A stretch of 64,000 nucleotides of DNA from an uncultured Lachnospiraceae bacterium (GCA_949472775.1 CASWVG010000004.1:1-64000); one strand, 5' to 3'. Shown: positions 33,711 to 43,157, counted from the first letter of the stretch. Program-made: numbers and translations. The notes: generated from the sequence alone by a model not told the origin.

Positions 33711-36266
33711 TTAGAGCCATTCGTCCCAAAATCTTTCCACTTTTCGACCTATTTGGTCAACTGTGACAACCACCTTTTCCTGCCACTCCCGGGGAAATAA
33801 CCGCTGATAAGCGGGGGACAAAAACCGTTCGTCCAAAAGTGCAACAACCCCAAAGTCATCCACCGTGCGTATCACCCGTCCCGCCGCCTGCAGTACCTTA
33901 TTCATACCCGGATAACGGTAGGCATAGTCGAAACCGTTCTCCCCCCAGCCGTCAAAATACTTTTTCAAAAGTTCCCGCTCATTACACACCTGCGGGAGCC
34001 CGGTCCCCACGATCATCGCGCCGATCAGGCTGTCGTTCTTTAAGTCGATCCCCTCGCTGAAAATCCCGCCCATCACGCAAAACCCCAGAAGGGTTCTCTC
34101 TTCCTCCATCTCAATATCCATCTGGATCAGACTCTGCAAATCACAATCCTCATTCCCGCGGAACCGATTTAAAAAGGCTTCTCTGGATTCCTCATTCATA
34201 TGGCTCTCCTGCAAAATACACTCCACAGTCCCATCCTCGTTGAAGTACTTCTGGTAGATTTCAAAAACCTGCTGTAGAAAAGAGTGGGAGGGAAAGAATA
34301 CCATATAGTTGCCCTGTCTCCTCTCTATGATGTTGTGGATGTAAGCCGCAATCCGATAGTATTCTGCGTCGCCCCTGCGGGTATAACGGCTGGTCACGTC
34401 GCTCCCGATATACAGCCCGAGCTTATCCGGCCGAAACACCGATCTGGCATAGACCTCGTAATCTCCCTCCTCCGCCCCAAGAAGTGTCTTATAATACTGA
34501 ATCGGCAGAAGCGTCGCGGAAAACAGAATCGTGCTGCGCCCACGTCTCATGCAGTCTCTCAGATTACCCGCCGGATTCACACAGAAAAGCTTCACGATAA
34601 AACTGCCGTCCTCCCGAAGTTCCGAGTACGTCACATAATTTTCATCCGCCAGCTCATACATCTCCAGAAAATGGGAAACCTCAAAGTAAAAGGAAAGGAT
34701 ATCCGCCCTCACCGGGCTATCCTCGTGGTCCTCCAGATAGTCTTCCATCGCCGACCCAAGCCGTATCAGCGCACGGACTAAGGCGTCCGTCTGCTCCACC
34801 ACCCGGCAGCCCTCGCACTCCCTTTTCAGCGCCAGCATTTCCTTATTGCATTTATCCAGATTTTTGGCAATCCTGTCATCATATGCCTTCACCGTCTTTT
34901 TCAGTTCCAGAAACGTCTCCTTGCAGAGAAGGGCACTGTACATCTCCCTGCCGCGCTCCACCAGATTGTGCGCCTCGTCCACCAGAAAAATATATTCTCC
35001 CCGGATCCCTTCCGCAAAAAAGCGGCGCAGATACACATGCGGGTCAAACAGATAATTGTAATCACAGATCACCGCGTCGGCAAACAGGCTCATATCCAGG
35101 CAAAGTTCAAAGGGACAGACCTGATACTGCCGCGCATACGCCTCTATCTGTTCTCTCGTAAAGTTGTCCACATGAGTCAACAGGTCGTACATCGCTTCAT
35201 TTACCCTGTCATAGTGCCCTTTCGCATATGGACAGTTAACCGGATTGCACTCCGTTTCTTCCAGGAAACATATTTTGTCCTTGGCGGTCAATATGACGCT
35301 TTTCAGTTTCAACCCCCGCTCCCGCAACAGGGAGATCGTATCGTCCGCCACTGTGCGGGTAATGGTCTTCGCCGTCAGATAAAAAAGCCGCTCACACAGC
35401 CCCTCCCCCATCGCCTTCAGCGCGGGGAACACCGTGGAGATCGTCTTGCCTGCGCCCGTCGGCGCCTCGATAAAGAGCTTGCGCTTGTGATAAATTGTCT
35501 GATACACATAAGTCACCAGCTCTTTCTGCCCCTCCCGGTAAGAAAACGGGAATGTCATCTCTTTGATGGACTCCTGCCTGCATTTTTGCCACGCGAACTG
35601 GTAATCCGCCCATTTCCTGTACTGCGCCATCAGTTCCCCGAACCACGCCTGCAGTTCCTCGTACAGATATTCCTCATGGAAATAGCGGATTTCCTCTGTC
35701 TCCATATGACAGTAAGTCATGCGCACCCGGATATCCGGCAGTTTTTTCTGCGTGGCATAAATATAGGCGTAGCATTTTGCCTGCGCCAGATGCACCGCCA
35801 CAGGCGCCTTCATTTTCTTCAGATCGTGGTACGTTCCCTTGATCTCATCTATCGTGACCGCCACTCTCTGTACCGACTGTTTCTGCCCCGGCGTCACCAC
35901 AAGCCGCGTCTCTCCGACGCCTTCCGCCTTCTCCTCCGTCAGTCCCTGCAGCATCGCTTCCCCGATCCGAAGCTGCTCTGTCTGCTTTGTCCGCTTCCCT
36001 GCCAGTTCCTGTAGAGGCTGCCATTCCTGCTCCGTGATAATACCGTCTGCGCGCCCCTCCACAATAATCTCATACTCCCCCGCATCATAGATATAGGAAA
36101 GAGACACCTCCGCCTGGTAGGACGGCCCCATCCGCCGCTGGATCATGCGGTGAATCCGTCCCCCCTCCTGCATGGCATTTTCGGGTGACGCCGCTCTTCG
36201 ATTGTCAATATCGCCGGAGCGCAGAATAAATTCCACCAGACTCCGCACGGAAATCCGCACTTCCAT
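33711..36266 (-). CDS. DinG/XPD-type superfamily 2 DNA helicase
   Basis: This 851-residue protein starts with a PD-(D/E)XK/CRISPR Cas4-like region (residues 40-220) of the kind fused to some clostridial DinG-type helicases. Motor motifs are Walker A APTGAGKTIS (about 240), DEAH box LVDEAHNLVERGREMY (about 435), a C-terminal ILFSATLLP and the QAAGRVIRTVDDFGVVALLD motif VI region. Between the motor motifs lie the cysteines CFLEETECNPVNC and CPFELCLD, which fit the 4Fe-4S domain of XPD/DinG helicases. It unwinds DNA 5' to 3' in repair. The ATG after AGAGGTAGAG is chosen. The frame runs 47 codons further upstream, but only because the repeat at 36286-36450 happens to be open. Confidence 0.88.
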   Translation of the reverse strand: MEVRISVRSLVEFILRSGDIDNRRAASPENAMQEGGRIHRMIQRRMGPSYQAEVSLSYIYDAGEYEIIVEGRADGIITEQEWQPLQELAGKRTKQTEQLRIGEAMLQGLTEEKAEGVGETRLVVTPGQKQSVQRVAVTIDEIKGTYHDLKKMKAPVAVHLAQAKCYAYIYATQKKLPDIRVRMTYCHMETEEIRYFHEEYLYEELQAWFGELMAQYRKWADYQFAWQKCRQESIKEMTFPFSYREGQKELVTYVYQTIYHKRKLFIEAPTGAGKTISTVFPALKAMGEGLCERLFYLTAKTITRTVADDTISLLRERGLKLKSVILTAKDKICFLEETECNPVNCPYAKGHYDRVNEAMYDLLTHVDNFTREQIEAYARQYQVCPFELCLDMSLFADAVICDYNYLFDPHVYLRRFFAEGIRGEYIFLVDEAHNLVERGREMYSALLCKETFLELKKTVKAYDDRIAKNLDKCNKEMLALKRECEGCRVVEQTDALVRALIRLGSAMEDYLEDHEDSPVRADILSFYFEVSHFLEMYELADENYVTYSELREDGSFIVKLFCVNPAGNLRDCMRRGRSTILFSATLLPIQYYKTLLGAEEGDYEVYARSVFRPDKLGLYIGSDVTSRYTRRGDAEYYRIAAYIHNIIERRQGNYMVFFPSHSFLQQVFEIYQKYFNEDGTVECILQESHMNEESREAFLNRFRGNEDCDLQSLIQMDIEMEEERTLLGFCVMGGIFSEGIDLKNDSLIGAMIVGTGLPQVCNERELLKKYFDGWGENGFDYAYRYPGMNKVLQAAGRVIRTVDDFGVVALLDERFLSPAYQRLFPREWQEKVVVTVDQIGRKVERFWDEWL

Positions 36267-36285
36267 ATCTCTACCTCTTAACGAC

Positions 36286-36450
36286 GCGTATAAGCAGACT
36301 CGAAATACTTTGTATTTCTCGTTCGCGGTCTCCGTTCCACGCAGAGCAGACGTCCCCCGGACGTCTTGCGCCTCGCCGTAAGCGCATACACACAGCTCAT
36401 CATGCAAGCATGTGATCTATGTGTACGCACTTCCGACTCTGCTTATACGC
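36286..36450. repeat. 165-bp element with 13-bp terminal inverted repeats
   Basis: The ends GCGTATAAGCAGA (36286-36298) and TCTGCTTATACGC (36438-36450) are perfect inverted repeats. Just inside the left end is a GAAATAC/GTATTTC hairpin equivalent to the GAAATGC/GCATTTC hairpin of the 30843-31100 element. It is non-coding and sits between the helicase gene and the terminator of the HPr-like gene. It resembles a miniature inverted-repeat or BIME-type element. Confidence 0.8.
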
Positions 36451-36497
36451 AAAAACTCCCTACATAAGATAATCTTACGTTATCTTACATAGGGAGT
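36451..36497 (-). terminator. Intrinsic terminator of the HPr-like gene
   Basis: A stem of 16 matches in 18 pairs 36455-36472 with 36480-36497 (ACTCCCTA...TAGGGAGT). On the minus strand it is followed by TTTTT. It lies 29 bp past the stop of the HPr-like gene. Confidence 0.85.
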
Positions 36498-36525
36498 CAA
36501 TGTGTTCGATCTCTGCAACCGGAAT

Positions 36526-36750
36526 CTATACCGCTACCGCCCATCTTCTGAGATGTTTCTCAAAATCGGGTTCGTAGCCGTTGTACGCAACGGTTAAAAT
36601 CTGATTGAAATTCAGTCCCAGCACGCCGATAATCGATTTTGCATCCACGATAAAGCTGTTGTAAAAGATATCAACGTCACAGTCACATTTAGTCGCTGCG
36701 GACACGAAGTCCTTTACCTCATCCGGTCTCAATTTGATTTTGTGTTGCAT
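36526..36750 (-). CDS. HPr-like protein lacking the phospho-histidine
   Basis: This 74-residue protein of the HPr fold resembles HPr/Crh around residues 35-50 (VDAKSIIGVLGLNFNQILTV), where the Ser-46 regulatory site of HPr is conserved as AKSIIGVL. The active-site loop is replaced by SAATKCDCDVDIF, so the His-15 needed for phosphotransfer is absent. It is therefore not a PTS carrier. Like Crh, it could act only through serine phosphorylation and binding to regulators such as CcpA, but this is inference. The ATG follows GGAAGGTG; a longer frame adds 14 residues without support. A terminator follows directly. Confidence 0.8.
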   Translation of the reverse strand: MQHKIKLRPDEVKDFVSAATKCDCDVDIFYNSFIVDAKSIIGVLGLNFNQILTVAYNGYEPDFEKHLRRWAVAV

Positions 36751-37000
36751 AATTTTCACCTTCCTTTTCACGTATGTATGCGAAAGGCACACATAGAAAA
36801 AACGTTTTCATGCTCCTCATTTGAGTAGATTATACTCCATTGATTTCATTTGTAAAGAGCTATTTTTGTTCCTAATATTGTACAATTTTGGCATCTTCTG
36901 GACATTTTTCACAACTCTACATAATTATTTTGAAACTCAAATATATTTTTGTGAAATCTGCCTATTATTCCCAAATCGTGCACGGACACACAACTGCAAA

Positions 37001-37795
37001 TTATCCTTTTTGCTGGAATTCCACCATATAATCTTGGTAACGGTACGCACACATCTGCCTCTGCAGTTTCCTGTTTTCCCGGCTCCTGATACCGATCGTC
37101 CGGTGAAAGGCACGGAACAGTTCCTGATAGCCCTCCTCCTTTTCGGAATAAACAGGATCTTTCAGGACAAACGCATCCCCCGCCGTCACCAGATACCATT
37201 CCTCTCTTGCGGGATGGACACCGAAAAGTTTCCTGTTCTCGTCATAAACCATAAAGTTTTCAATGCTCAGTCTGTCCGCGAAGTGCGGCATGATAAAGGG
37301 AATCACATTATTTTTCGGTCCGATCCGTGCAAAAAGGACCCCGCCTTTCGCAGTTTCCGAATCCGCAAGCTCCTGAAATCTGAGAAACTCGATCTCAAAA
37401 TGCGCTTCGTTTGCCGTAAACCGCGCCAGCTCAAAGCATCTCGCCACATAGGGGTTCCGCAGATTTTCCATCACCCTGCTGCCGCTGCCTGCCGTGAGCG
37501 CATCCACCACCGTCTTATAGACCGCCTCCCCCTTATCGGGATAACACGAGGCAGCCGCCCGGCAGAGAGAATGATACGCATGCTCGCCCAGACGCTCTTT
37601 AAGTGTATCCGCCACCTTCTCAGTCTTGACAGGATCCGGAAGAATATGCATATAAGTTGCAAACAGCCGCAGGTTCTCTTCCTCACCCACCTGAATGTGC
37701 ACATGCTTATGCCCCTCCCTCAAGGCATAAGCATCATAGATCCCGGTAAAAATCCCTTCCAGGGAATCCTCACATATCAAATATTTTTCTTCCAT
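37001..37795 (-). CDS. TIGR03915 family putative DNA repair protein
   Basis: This 264-residue soluble protein matches TIGR03915 (DUF4130): an N-terminal YLICEDSLEGIFTGIYDAY segment, RNPYVARCFELARFTANEAHFEIEFLRFQEL in the middle, LFARIGPKNNVIPFIMPHFADRLSIENFMVYD, and a C-terminal helix with HRTIGIRSRENRKLQRQM. The family is nearly always encoded beside the radical SAM protein TIGR03916, as here (41 bp downstream of it), and is thought to act with it in repair or modification of DNA. The biochemical reaction is unknown. Confidence 0.9.
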   Translation of the reverse strand: MEEKYLICEDSLEGIFTGIYDAYALREGHKHVHIQVGEEENLRLFATYMHILPDPVKTEKVADTLKERLGEHAYHSLCRAAASCYPDKGEAVYKTVVDALTAGSGSRVMENLRNPYVARCFELARFTANEAHFEIEFLRFQELADSETAKGGVLFARIGPKNNVIPFIMPHFADRLSIENFMVYDENRKLFGVHPAREEWYLVTAGDAFVLKDPVYSEKEEGYQELFRAFHRTIGIRSRENRKLQRQMCAYRYQDYMVEFQQKG

Positions 37796-37836
37796 AAATA
37801 AATATATTTCCTTTCCCGCAATGCGGACTGTCGCCG

Positions 37837-39177
37837 TTATATACTGACCACTTTGCGCACATCGTCAAATCCCGCCATGTCAAAAAGGGACATCTGCCGA
37901 TAAGTCGTACCGTCCGCCATAAAAGGCAGCCGCTCCCCCCTGCCCATCTGGTTCTGATAGGTGAGGTTTCGCACAATATACTGTTCTTCCAGCTTCGTCG
38001 GGTACATCATCTTTCCGTTGCAGGTGATAAAATAGAGCGCGCGCTTCAATACCACACCGATTTTTTTCAGATCGTCAAAGGTCAGACTGCCGAAGCGTCT
38101 GGCTGCCACGATCCTTCTGGCGCTCTTGACGCCCACTCCCGGAATCCGCAAAAGCAGATGGTAATCCGCCCGGTTGATCTCCACCGGGAAACATTCCAGA
38201 TGCCGCACTGCCCAGTCTGCCTTCGGGTCAATCGCCGTATTGAAATTCGGTCTGTCCGCAGTCAGCAGTTCATCCACCTTAAAGTCATAAAATCTGAGAA
38301 GCCAGTCCGCCTGATACAGCCTGTGCTCCCTGAGCAGCGGTGGTCCGCCCGCCAGAGCGGGCAGATCCTTTTCCTCATTCACATTCACAAATGCCGAATA
38401 ATATACCCGTTTCAGAGAAAACTTATCATAAAGGCTTTCCGCCACCGACATGATCTGGTAATCGCTCTCCGGCAGGGCACCTATCACCATCTGGGTGGAC
38501 TGTCCCGCCTCACAGAAATGGGGTGCGTGCTTATATAAGGTAATCTCGTTTCTATTCTCCGTGATGCCGTTCTGGATCTGGCGCATGGGTTTTAAAATAT
38601 TTTTGCGATGCTTATTGGGCGCCACCGCCCGCAATCCCTCAGCCGTCGCCATCTCCAGATTCACGCTCATGCGGTCGGCAAGATAACCCGCCCGCTGGAT
38701 CAGAAGCGGGTCCGCCCCGGGAATCGCCTTGATATGGATATATCCCTGGAACCGATGCAGGGTGCGCAGCCTGTGCACCGTCTCACAGATCAGCTCCATC
38801 GTGTAATTGGGACTATACAGAATACCCGAACTCAGAAACAAACCTTCTATATAATTGCGCCGGTAAAACTCCATCGTCAGCTCGCATACCTCGTCGGGCG
38901 TGAAGGAAGCGCGCGGCACATCGTTGGAACAGCGGTTGACACAGTATCTGCAGTCGTAGATACACTCGTTGGTAAAAAGAATTTTCAGCAGAGAAACGCA
39001 TCTGCCGTCCGCCGCAAAGCTGTGACACAGCCCTGCCGCCACGGTATTGCCGATACCCTGCCCGTCATTTTTCCGAAACGAACCGCTGGAGCTGCAGGAC
39101 ACGTCGTACTTTGCCGCGTCACCGAGTATTTTCAGTTTATCCATGACCGACATCTGCGGTGCAATTCTGATATCCAT
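37837..39177 (-). CDS. TIGR03916 putative DNA modification/repair radical SAM protein
   Basis: This is a 446-residue radical SAM enzyme. The cluster motif CIYDCRYC lies near residue 65, within FTNECIYDCRYCVNRCSND, and more cysteines precede it (CSSSG and GLCHS). The C-terminal part has a helix-hairpin-helix-like DNA-binding segment (LLRIPGVGVKSARRIVAARR near residue 345), as in the TIGR03916 family. It forms an operon with the TIGR03915 gene. The ATG at 39177 is chosen over a GTG nine bases upstream because the family begins MD(I/L). The substrate is not known. Confidence 0.9.
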   Translation of the reverse strand: MDIRIAPQMSVMDKLKILGDAAKYDVSCSSSGSFRKNDGQGIGNTVAAGLCHSFAADGRCVSLLKILFTNECIYDCRYCVNRCSNDVPRASFTPDEVCELTMEFYRRNYIEGLFLSSGILYSPNYTMELICETVHRLRTLHRFQGYIHIKAIPGADPLLIQRAGYLADRMSVNLEMATAEGLRAVAPNKHRKNILKPMRQIQNGITENRNEITLYKHAPHFCEAGQSTQMVIGALPESDYQIMSVAESLYDKFSLKRVYYSAFVNVNEEKDLPALAGGPPLLREHRLYQADWLLRFYDFKVDELLTADRPNFNTAIDPKADWAVRHLECFPVEINRADYHLLLRIPGVGVKSARRIVAARRFGSLTFDDLKKIGVVLKRALYFITCNGKMMYPTKLEEQYIVRNLTYQNQMGRGERLPFMADGTTYRQMSLFDMAGFDDVRKVVSI

Positions 39178-39353
39178 CCCACTCACACTTTCCTGTACGC
39201 ATGGTTCCGGTCAGAAAGTTTTCTGAACCATACGCTCATTATAGAAGATTCTCGTTCGCAGAACATACGTTCATTTTGTATTCGTATCTTAACACATCCG
39301 CGCTTTTATTACAAGTATTTTTAGAACATTTGTTCTTATTTATTCAAAAACCA

Positions 39354-39382
39354 TTGCACAATGGGATATGTTACAGTATAAT
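39354..39382 (+). promoter_or_regulatory. σA promoter of the SNF transporter
   Basis: TTGCAC (39354-39359) and TATAAT (39377-39382) are separated by 17 bp, 34 bp before the start codon. Confidence 0.75.
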
Positions 39383-39416
39383 CAAAATATTATACAAAGG
39401 GAAAAGGATGGAAATT

Positions 39417-40814
39417 ATGGAAAAAAGTAAGAAAAGAGGAAACTTTACAGGCAGGCTCGGTTTTGTTCTTGCAGCGGCAGGCAGCGCGGTGGGACTTGGA
39501 AATATATGGCGGTTCCCCTACCTTGCGGCTAAGGACGGCGGCGGATTGTTCATCTTCTGCTATATCATTCTGGCGCTGACCTTCGGCTTTACCCTGCTCA
39601 CCACAGAGATTGCCATCGGGCGGAAAACCGCACAGAGTCCGCTGACTGCCTACGGTGTGATCCACCCGAAATGGAAAGGGCTCGGCATTCTGGCCAGTCT
39701 TGTCCCGATCATTATTTTACCTTATTATCTCGCCATCGGCGGCTGGGTATTAAAGTATCTCACGGTCTTTGTAACCGGGAAAACGACGGATGCCGCCGCG
39801 GACGGCTATTTTACCGGGTTTATCTCCGAGCAGTTCAACCCCGTGATCTTTATGGTGATATTTACGGTCCTGTCTGCGGTTATCATCTTCGGCGGCGTGG
39901 ACAACGGCATTGAGCGTGCCAGCAAATTTATCATGCCCCTGCTTCTCGTTCTGATCATCGGCATTTCCGTTTACGCGTTGACGCTGCGCCACATGGACGC
40001 GTCGGGACTTCAGAGAACCGGTCTGGAAGGACTGAAAATTTATCTCCTTCCGAGTTTTGAGGGCGTTACCCTGCAGCAATTCTTTCTGGTGGTTATGGAC
40101 GCGCTCGGGCAGCTGTTTTACTCCATCAGCGTTGCCATGGGTATCATGGTCGCATATGGCTCCTATGTGAAAAAGGATGTTAATCTGATGCCCTCCATCA
40201 ACCAGATTGAGATTTTTGATACCGTAGTGGCGCTGCTTGCGGGAATGATGATTGTCCCGGCAGTCTACGTTTTCATGGGAACCGAGGGCATGTCCGCCGG
40301 ACCGGGTCTTATGTTCATCTCCCTGCCTAAGATTTTTGCGGCGATGGGATGGGTTGGGACACTCGTCGGTATCCTCTTCTTTGTGATGGTAGCCTTTGCG
40401 GCGGTGACCTCTGCGGTGTCCATCATGGAGGCGATCGTTGCCAGTCTGATGGACAAGTTCCATTTATCCAGAAACAAGAGCACCGCATTTGTAACTGCCT
40501 ATGGAGTCATTGTCGGGGCGATTGTCTGCTTCGGTTATAATTTCTTATACTTTGAATTAAAGCTGCCCAACGGCTCTGTCGGTCAGCTTCTGGACGTCAT
40601 GGACTATGTCAGCAACAACTGTCTGATGCCGCTTGTGGCGCTTCTGACCTGTATTCTGATCGGCTGGGTTGTAAAACCTAAGGTCATCATCGACGAAGTG
40701 ACCTTAGGCGGATATAAATTCGGCAGAAAGCGGCTGTATATCGCCATGATTACGGTAATCGCGCCGATACTTCTGTTCCTGCTTCTTTTGCAGTCGTTCG
40801 GCATTTCCCTGTAA
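39417..40814 (+). CDS. Sodium-dependent transporter of the neurotransmitter symporter (SNF) family
   Basis: This 465-residue LeuT-fold membrane protein has the family signature GSAVGLGNIWRFPYLAAKDGGG in helix 1 (about residues 20-40) and 11 to 12 hydrophobic segments. It imports an amino acid or related amine together with sodium. The ATG at 39417 has AAGGA 8 nt upstream and follows a clear σA promoter, so the longer open frame from 39201 is not used. A strong terminator lies 60 bp after the stop. Substrate identity cannot be inferred. Confidence 0.93.
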   Translation: MEKSKKRGNFTGRLGFVLAAAGSAVGLGNIWRFPYLAAKDGGGLFIFCYIILALTFGFTLLTTEIAIGRKTAQSPLTAYGVIHPKWKGLGILASLVPIIILPYYLAIGGWVLKYLTVFVTGKTTDAAADGYFTGFISEQFNPVIFMVIFTVLSAVIIFGGVDNGIERASKFIMPLLLVLIIGISVYALTLRHMDASGLQRTGLEGLKIYLLPSFEGVTLQQFFLVVMDALGQLFYSISVAMGIMVAYGSYVKKDVNLMPSINQIEIFDTVVALLAGMMIVPAVYVFMGTEGMSAGPGLMFISLPKIFAAMGWVGTLVGILFFVMVAFAAVTSAVSIMEAIVASLMDKFHLSRNKSTAFVTAYGVIVGAIVCFGYNFLYFELKLPNGSVGQLLDVMDYVSNNCLMPLVALLTCILIGWVVKPKVIIDEVTLGGYKFGRKRLYIAMITVIAPILLFLLLLQSFGISL

Positions 40815-40874
40815 TACAGTGTCATAAAAGCAGAATGATTCCGTTCGCAGCCACCGGGCATGCGGACACAAAAA

Positions 40875-40926
40875 TCCCGGAGACAGTCATCGATCCATAA
40901 AAGGATGCCTGTCTCCGGGAACTTTT
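40875..40926. terminator. Terminator between the SNF transporter and the chemoreceptor
   Basis: TCCCGGAGACAG (40875-40886) pairs perfectly with 40909-40920, and ACTTTTTT follows on the plus strand. On the minus strand the stem ends in TTTTTG as well, so it serves both convergent genes. Confidence 0.88.
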
Positions 40927-40940
40927 TTCGCTTCGCTATT

Positions 40941-42968
40941 TTACTGGATACGGAACTGACCTATCAGACGGTTCAGCGTCTTTGCCTGGCCGGATAATTC
41001 ATTGGAAACCTCCGCGCTCTTTTCTGCTGAGGATGAATTGGTCTCTATCACCCTGGATACTTCCTTGATCCTGTTTTCCACGGACACGATCATTTCCGAC
41101 TGCTGTCTGCTTGCAAGGGCAATGTCATCCATTAACGTCTTGATAGACTGGACACATTCGCTGATGACCCGCATTGCGGATATCGCGTCTTTCGTGGACT
41201 CTGTTCCGGACTTCACGTCCTGTGTCGAGCGGTTGATCAGCACGCCCGTATTTTTCGCCGCCTGAGACGACTTGGACGCAAGGCTTCTCACCTCTCCCGA
41301 GACAACGGCAAAACCCTTTCCCGCCTCCCCTGCCCTGGCTGCCTCGACCGACGCATTCAGCGCCAGAATGTTGGTCTGGAACGCAATGTCTTCAATGGTC
41401 TTGACAATGCTTCCGATCTGGGTGGAAGACTCGTCAATGTTTCTCGTGGCAGCGGAGAGCTGTTCCATTTTCCTGTCCGCCTCCTCCGCATAGCCGATTG
41501 CCCTGTCAACCAGTTCGCTTGCATTTCCACAGCGGGCAGCGCTGTTTTGTATCTGTTCGGTAATATCTGCGATATTGGACACCAGCCCGTTGATGGAAAG
41601 TTCCTGCTGCGCCGCTCCCTGTGACAGCGCCTGCGCGCCCTCCGCGACCTCGTCCGCCCCTTCGTTCACTTGATGGGCAATGCTCGTGATATCCCGCATA
41701 ACATCTGTCAGATGGTCGCGGATGCTTTTGAGGCTCTCCGACAGTACCTTGAAATCGCCTATGTAATACCCTTCGTTTCTCTCCACGTCCACGGCTATAT
41801 TGCCAGCCGCCATTTCGCCTAAAATCCGTCCGATATCTTCAATCGTTTTCCGCAGACAATCACAGACATGGTGGATCGTCTGCGCAATCATGCCGATCTC
41901 ATCGCTTCGACCGTAAAAGGTTTCCAATCCCTGATCCGCGGACAGTTCCAGATTGCCAAGCCGCCAGATGGCACCTTCCATAATCATAAGTTCCCTGCCT
42001 TCCCGGTACAGGATCAGCAGGATGACCAGAATGATCACTACCGCAACCGCGGCGCAGAGAACGCCGACCGTGCCTCTCACGGTTTCCACCTCTCTGTAGA
42101 CTTCCTCCGCATCGTCACGCACCATAAAAATCCAGTCCCGGTCCTGCAGATATTTATATACGACCATCTGGTCCACACCGCTCTCATCCTGATAGAAATA
42201 GGTACTTGCATCGGTGGCGCTATTCTCCTTGATCCGGCGGATAATTTCCAGATAGCCGGGGTCAGTGGTCTCCGTATTCAGAAGGGATTCATCCGAATGA
42301 TACAGATAAGTTCCGGCCTGCGCATTTAAAAATACATATTCGCTGGTCGGCAGTCCCTCCATCTCCAGGTTTAGCAGGGCATCCATGAGGCGGCTGGCAT
42401 AAACGCCTGCGCCCACATAGCCGATGCACTCCTGTCCTTCAAAAATGGGCTGGTACATGGAAATAATCATGCTTCCGGTACCGGGAGACTGCATGATACC
42501 CAGATTGGTCAGCTTCGACTCCGCCAGAATGGTATTCTGAAACTCCTTCAGGGAGTCGCCGCTTCTGGTTGTGATACCGACCACGTTGCTGTCCGTATGT
42601 GTCAGCACATGTGTGTCCGGCGTAGCGATATACAGACCTTCAAAAATCCCCTTGATGCCCGCAAAGTCCTCCGTGTAACGCTGCGCTCTCTCCTGAAGAG
42701 CCGGATCATCCGGCGAGTCGAGGAGGTCCCTCACTTCACTTCCGAGCGCAAACGCCGTCATATACTCCTCCGCGGACGCCACGTAATCGTTGATGATGGC
42801 CGCTCTGGATTCCACAACGTCCATCATCTGGTTTGTAATGTTACTCTCGACCATCGTCGAGATCCGTTCGGAAACAATATACCAAAGCAGAAGCATCCCT
42901 GCAAAAATAAGCGCTGTGGTAATGATGCCGATCCGGGTAGCAAGCTTTCGATTTGCAAAAAATTTCAT
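40941..42968 (-). CDS. Methyl-accepting chemotaxis protein
   Basis: This 675-residue chemoreceptor has an N-terminal helix (RIGIITTALIFAGMLLLWYIV), an extracellular double-Cache-like sensor domain (about 40-300), a second helix (VGVLCAAVAVVIILVILLILY) near 305-325, a HAMP-like linker and a cytoplasmic signalling domain. The signalling tip contains IAFQTNILALNASVEAARAGEAGKGFAVVSGEVRSLA, which binds CheA/CheW. It suggests that the organism is motile or at least has a chemosensory array. The start is the ATG after GGGGGAATAGAGG; the upstream extension lacks support. Ligand unknown. Confidence 0.93.
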   Translation of the reverse strand: MKFFANRKLATRIGIITTALIFAGMLLLWYIVSERISTMVESNITNQMMDVVESRAAIINDYVASAEEYMTAFALGSEVRDLLDSPDDPALQERAQRYTEDFAGIKGIFEGLYIATPDTHVLTHTDSNVVGITTRSGDSLKEFQNTILAESKLTNLGIMQSPGTGSMIISMYQPIFEGQECIGYVGAGVYASRLMDALLNLEMEGLPTSEYVFLNAQAGTYLYHSDESLLNTETTDPGYLEIIRRIKENSATDASTYFYQDESGVDQMVVYKYLQDRDWIFMVRDDAEEVYREVETVRGTVGVLCAAVAVVIILVILLILYREGRELMIMEGAIWRLGNLELSADQGLETFYGRSDEIGMIAQTIHHVCDCLRKTIEDIGRILGEMAAGNIAVDVERNEGYYIGDFKVLSESLKSIRDHLTDVMRDITSIAHQVNEGADEVAEGAQALSQGAAQQELSINGLVSNIADITEQIQNSAARCGNASELVDRAIGYAEEADRKMEQLSAATRNIDESSTQIGSIVKTIEDIAFQTNILALNASVEAARAGEAGKGFAVVSGEVRSLASKSSQAAKNTGVLINRSTQDVKSGTESTKDAISAMRVISECVQSIKTLMDDIALASRQQSEMIVSVENRIKEVSRVIETNSSSAEKSAEVSNELSGQAKTLNRLIGQFRIQ

Positions 42969-43157
42969 ACCTCTATTCCCCCTGCATTTTTTTCGTAAAT
43001 ATTTTACCACAGGTTTTTTCCGTTCACAAGAGGGGGACCTCTGCAATCATTTGCCTGCAGCGCAGTCGCTGACGCCGTACTGGAAACGTGTCTGCAATTC
43101 TGTTATACTGTCTCTTGTAAGTAGGACAAGAAAGATTTTCACAGGGGGAAAGACAAC

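Noticed and set aside
36267-36407. An N-terminal extension of 47 residues on the DinG-type helicase
   Set aside because: It is translated from the inverted-repeat element. The downstream ATG has a ribosome site and the usual protein start.
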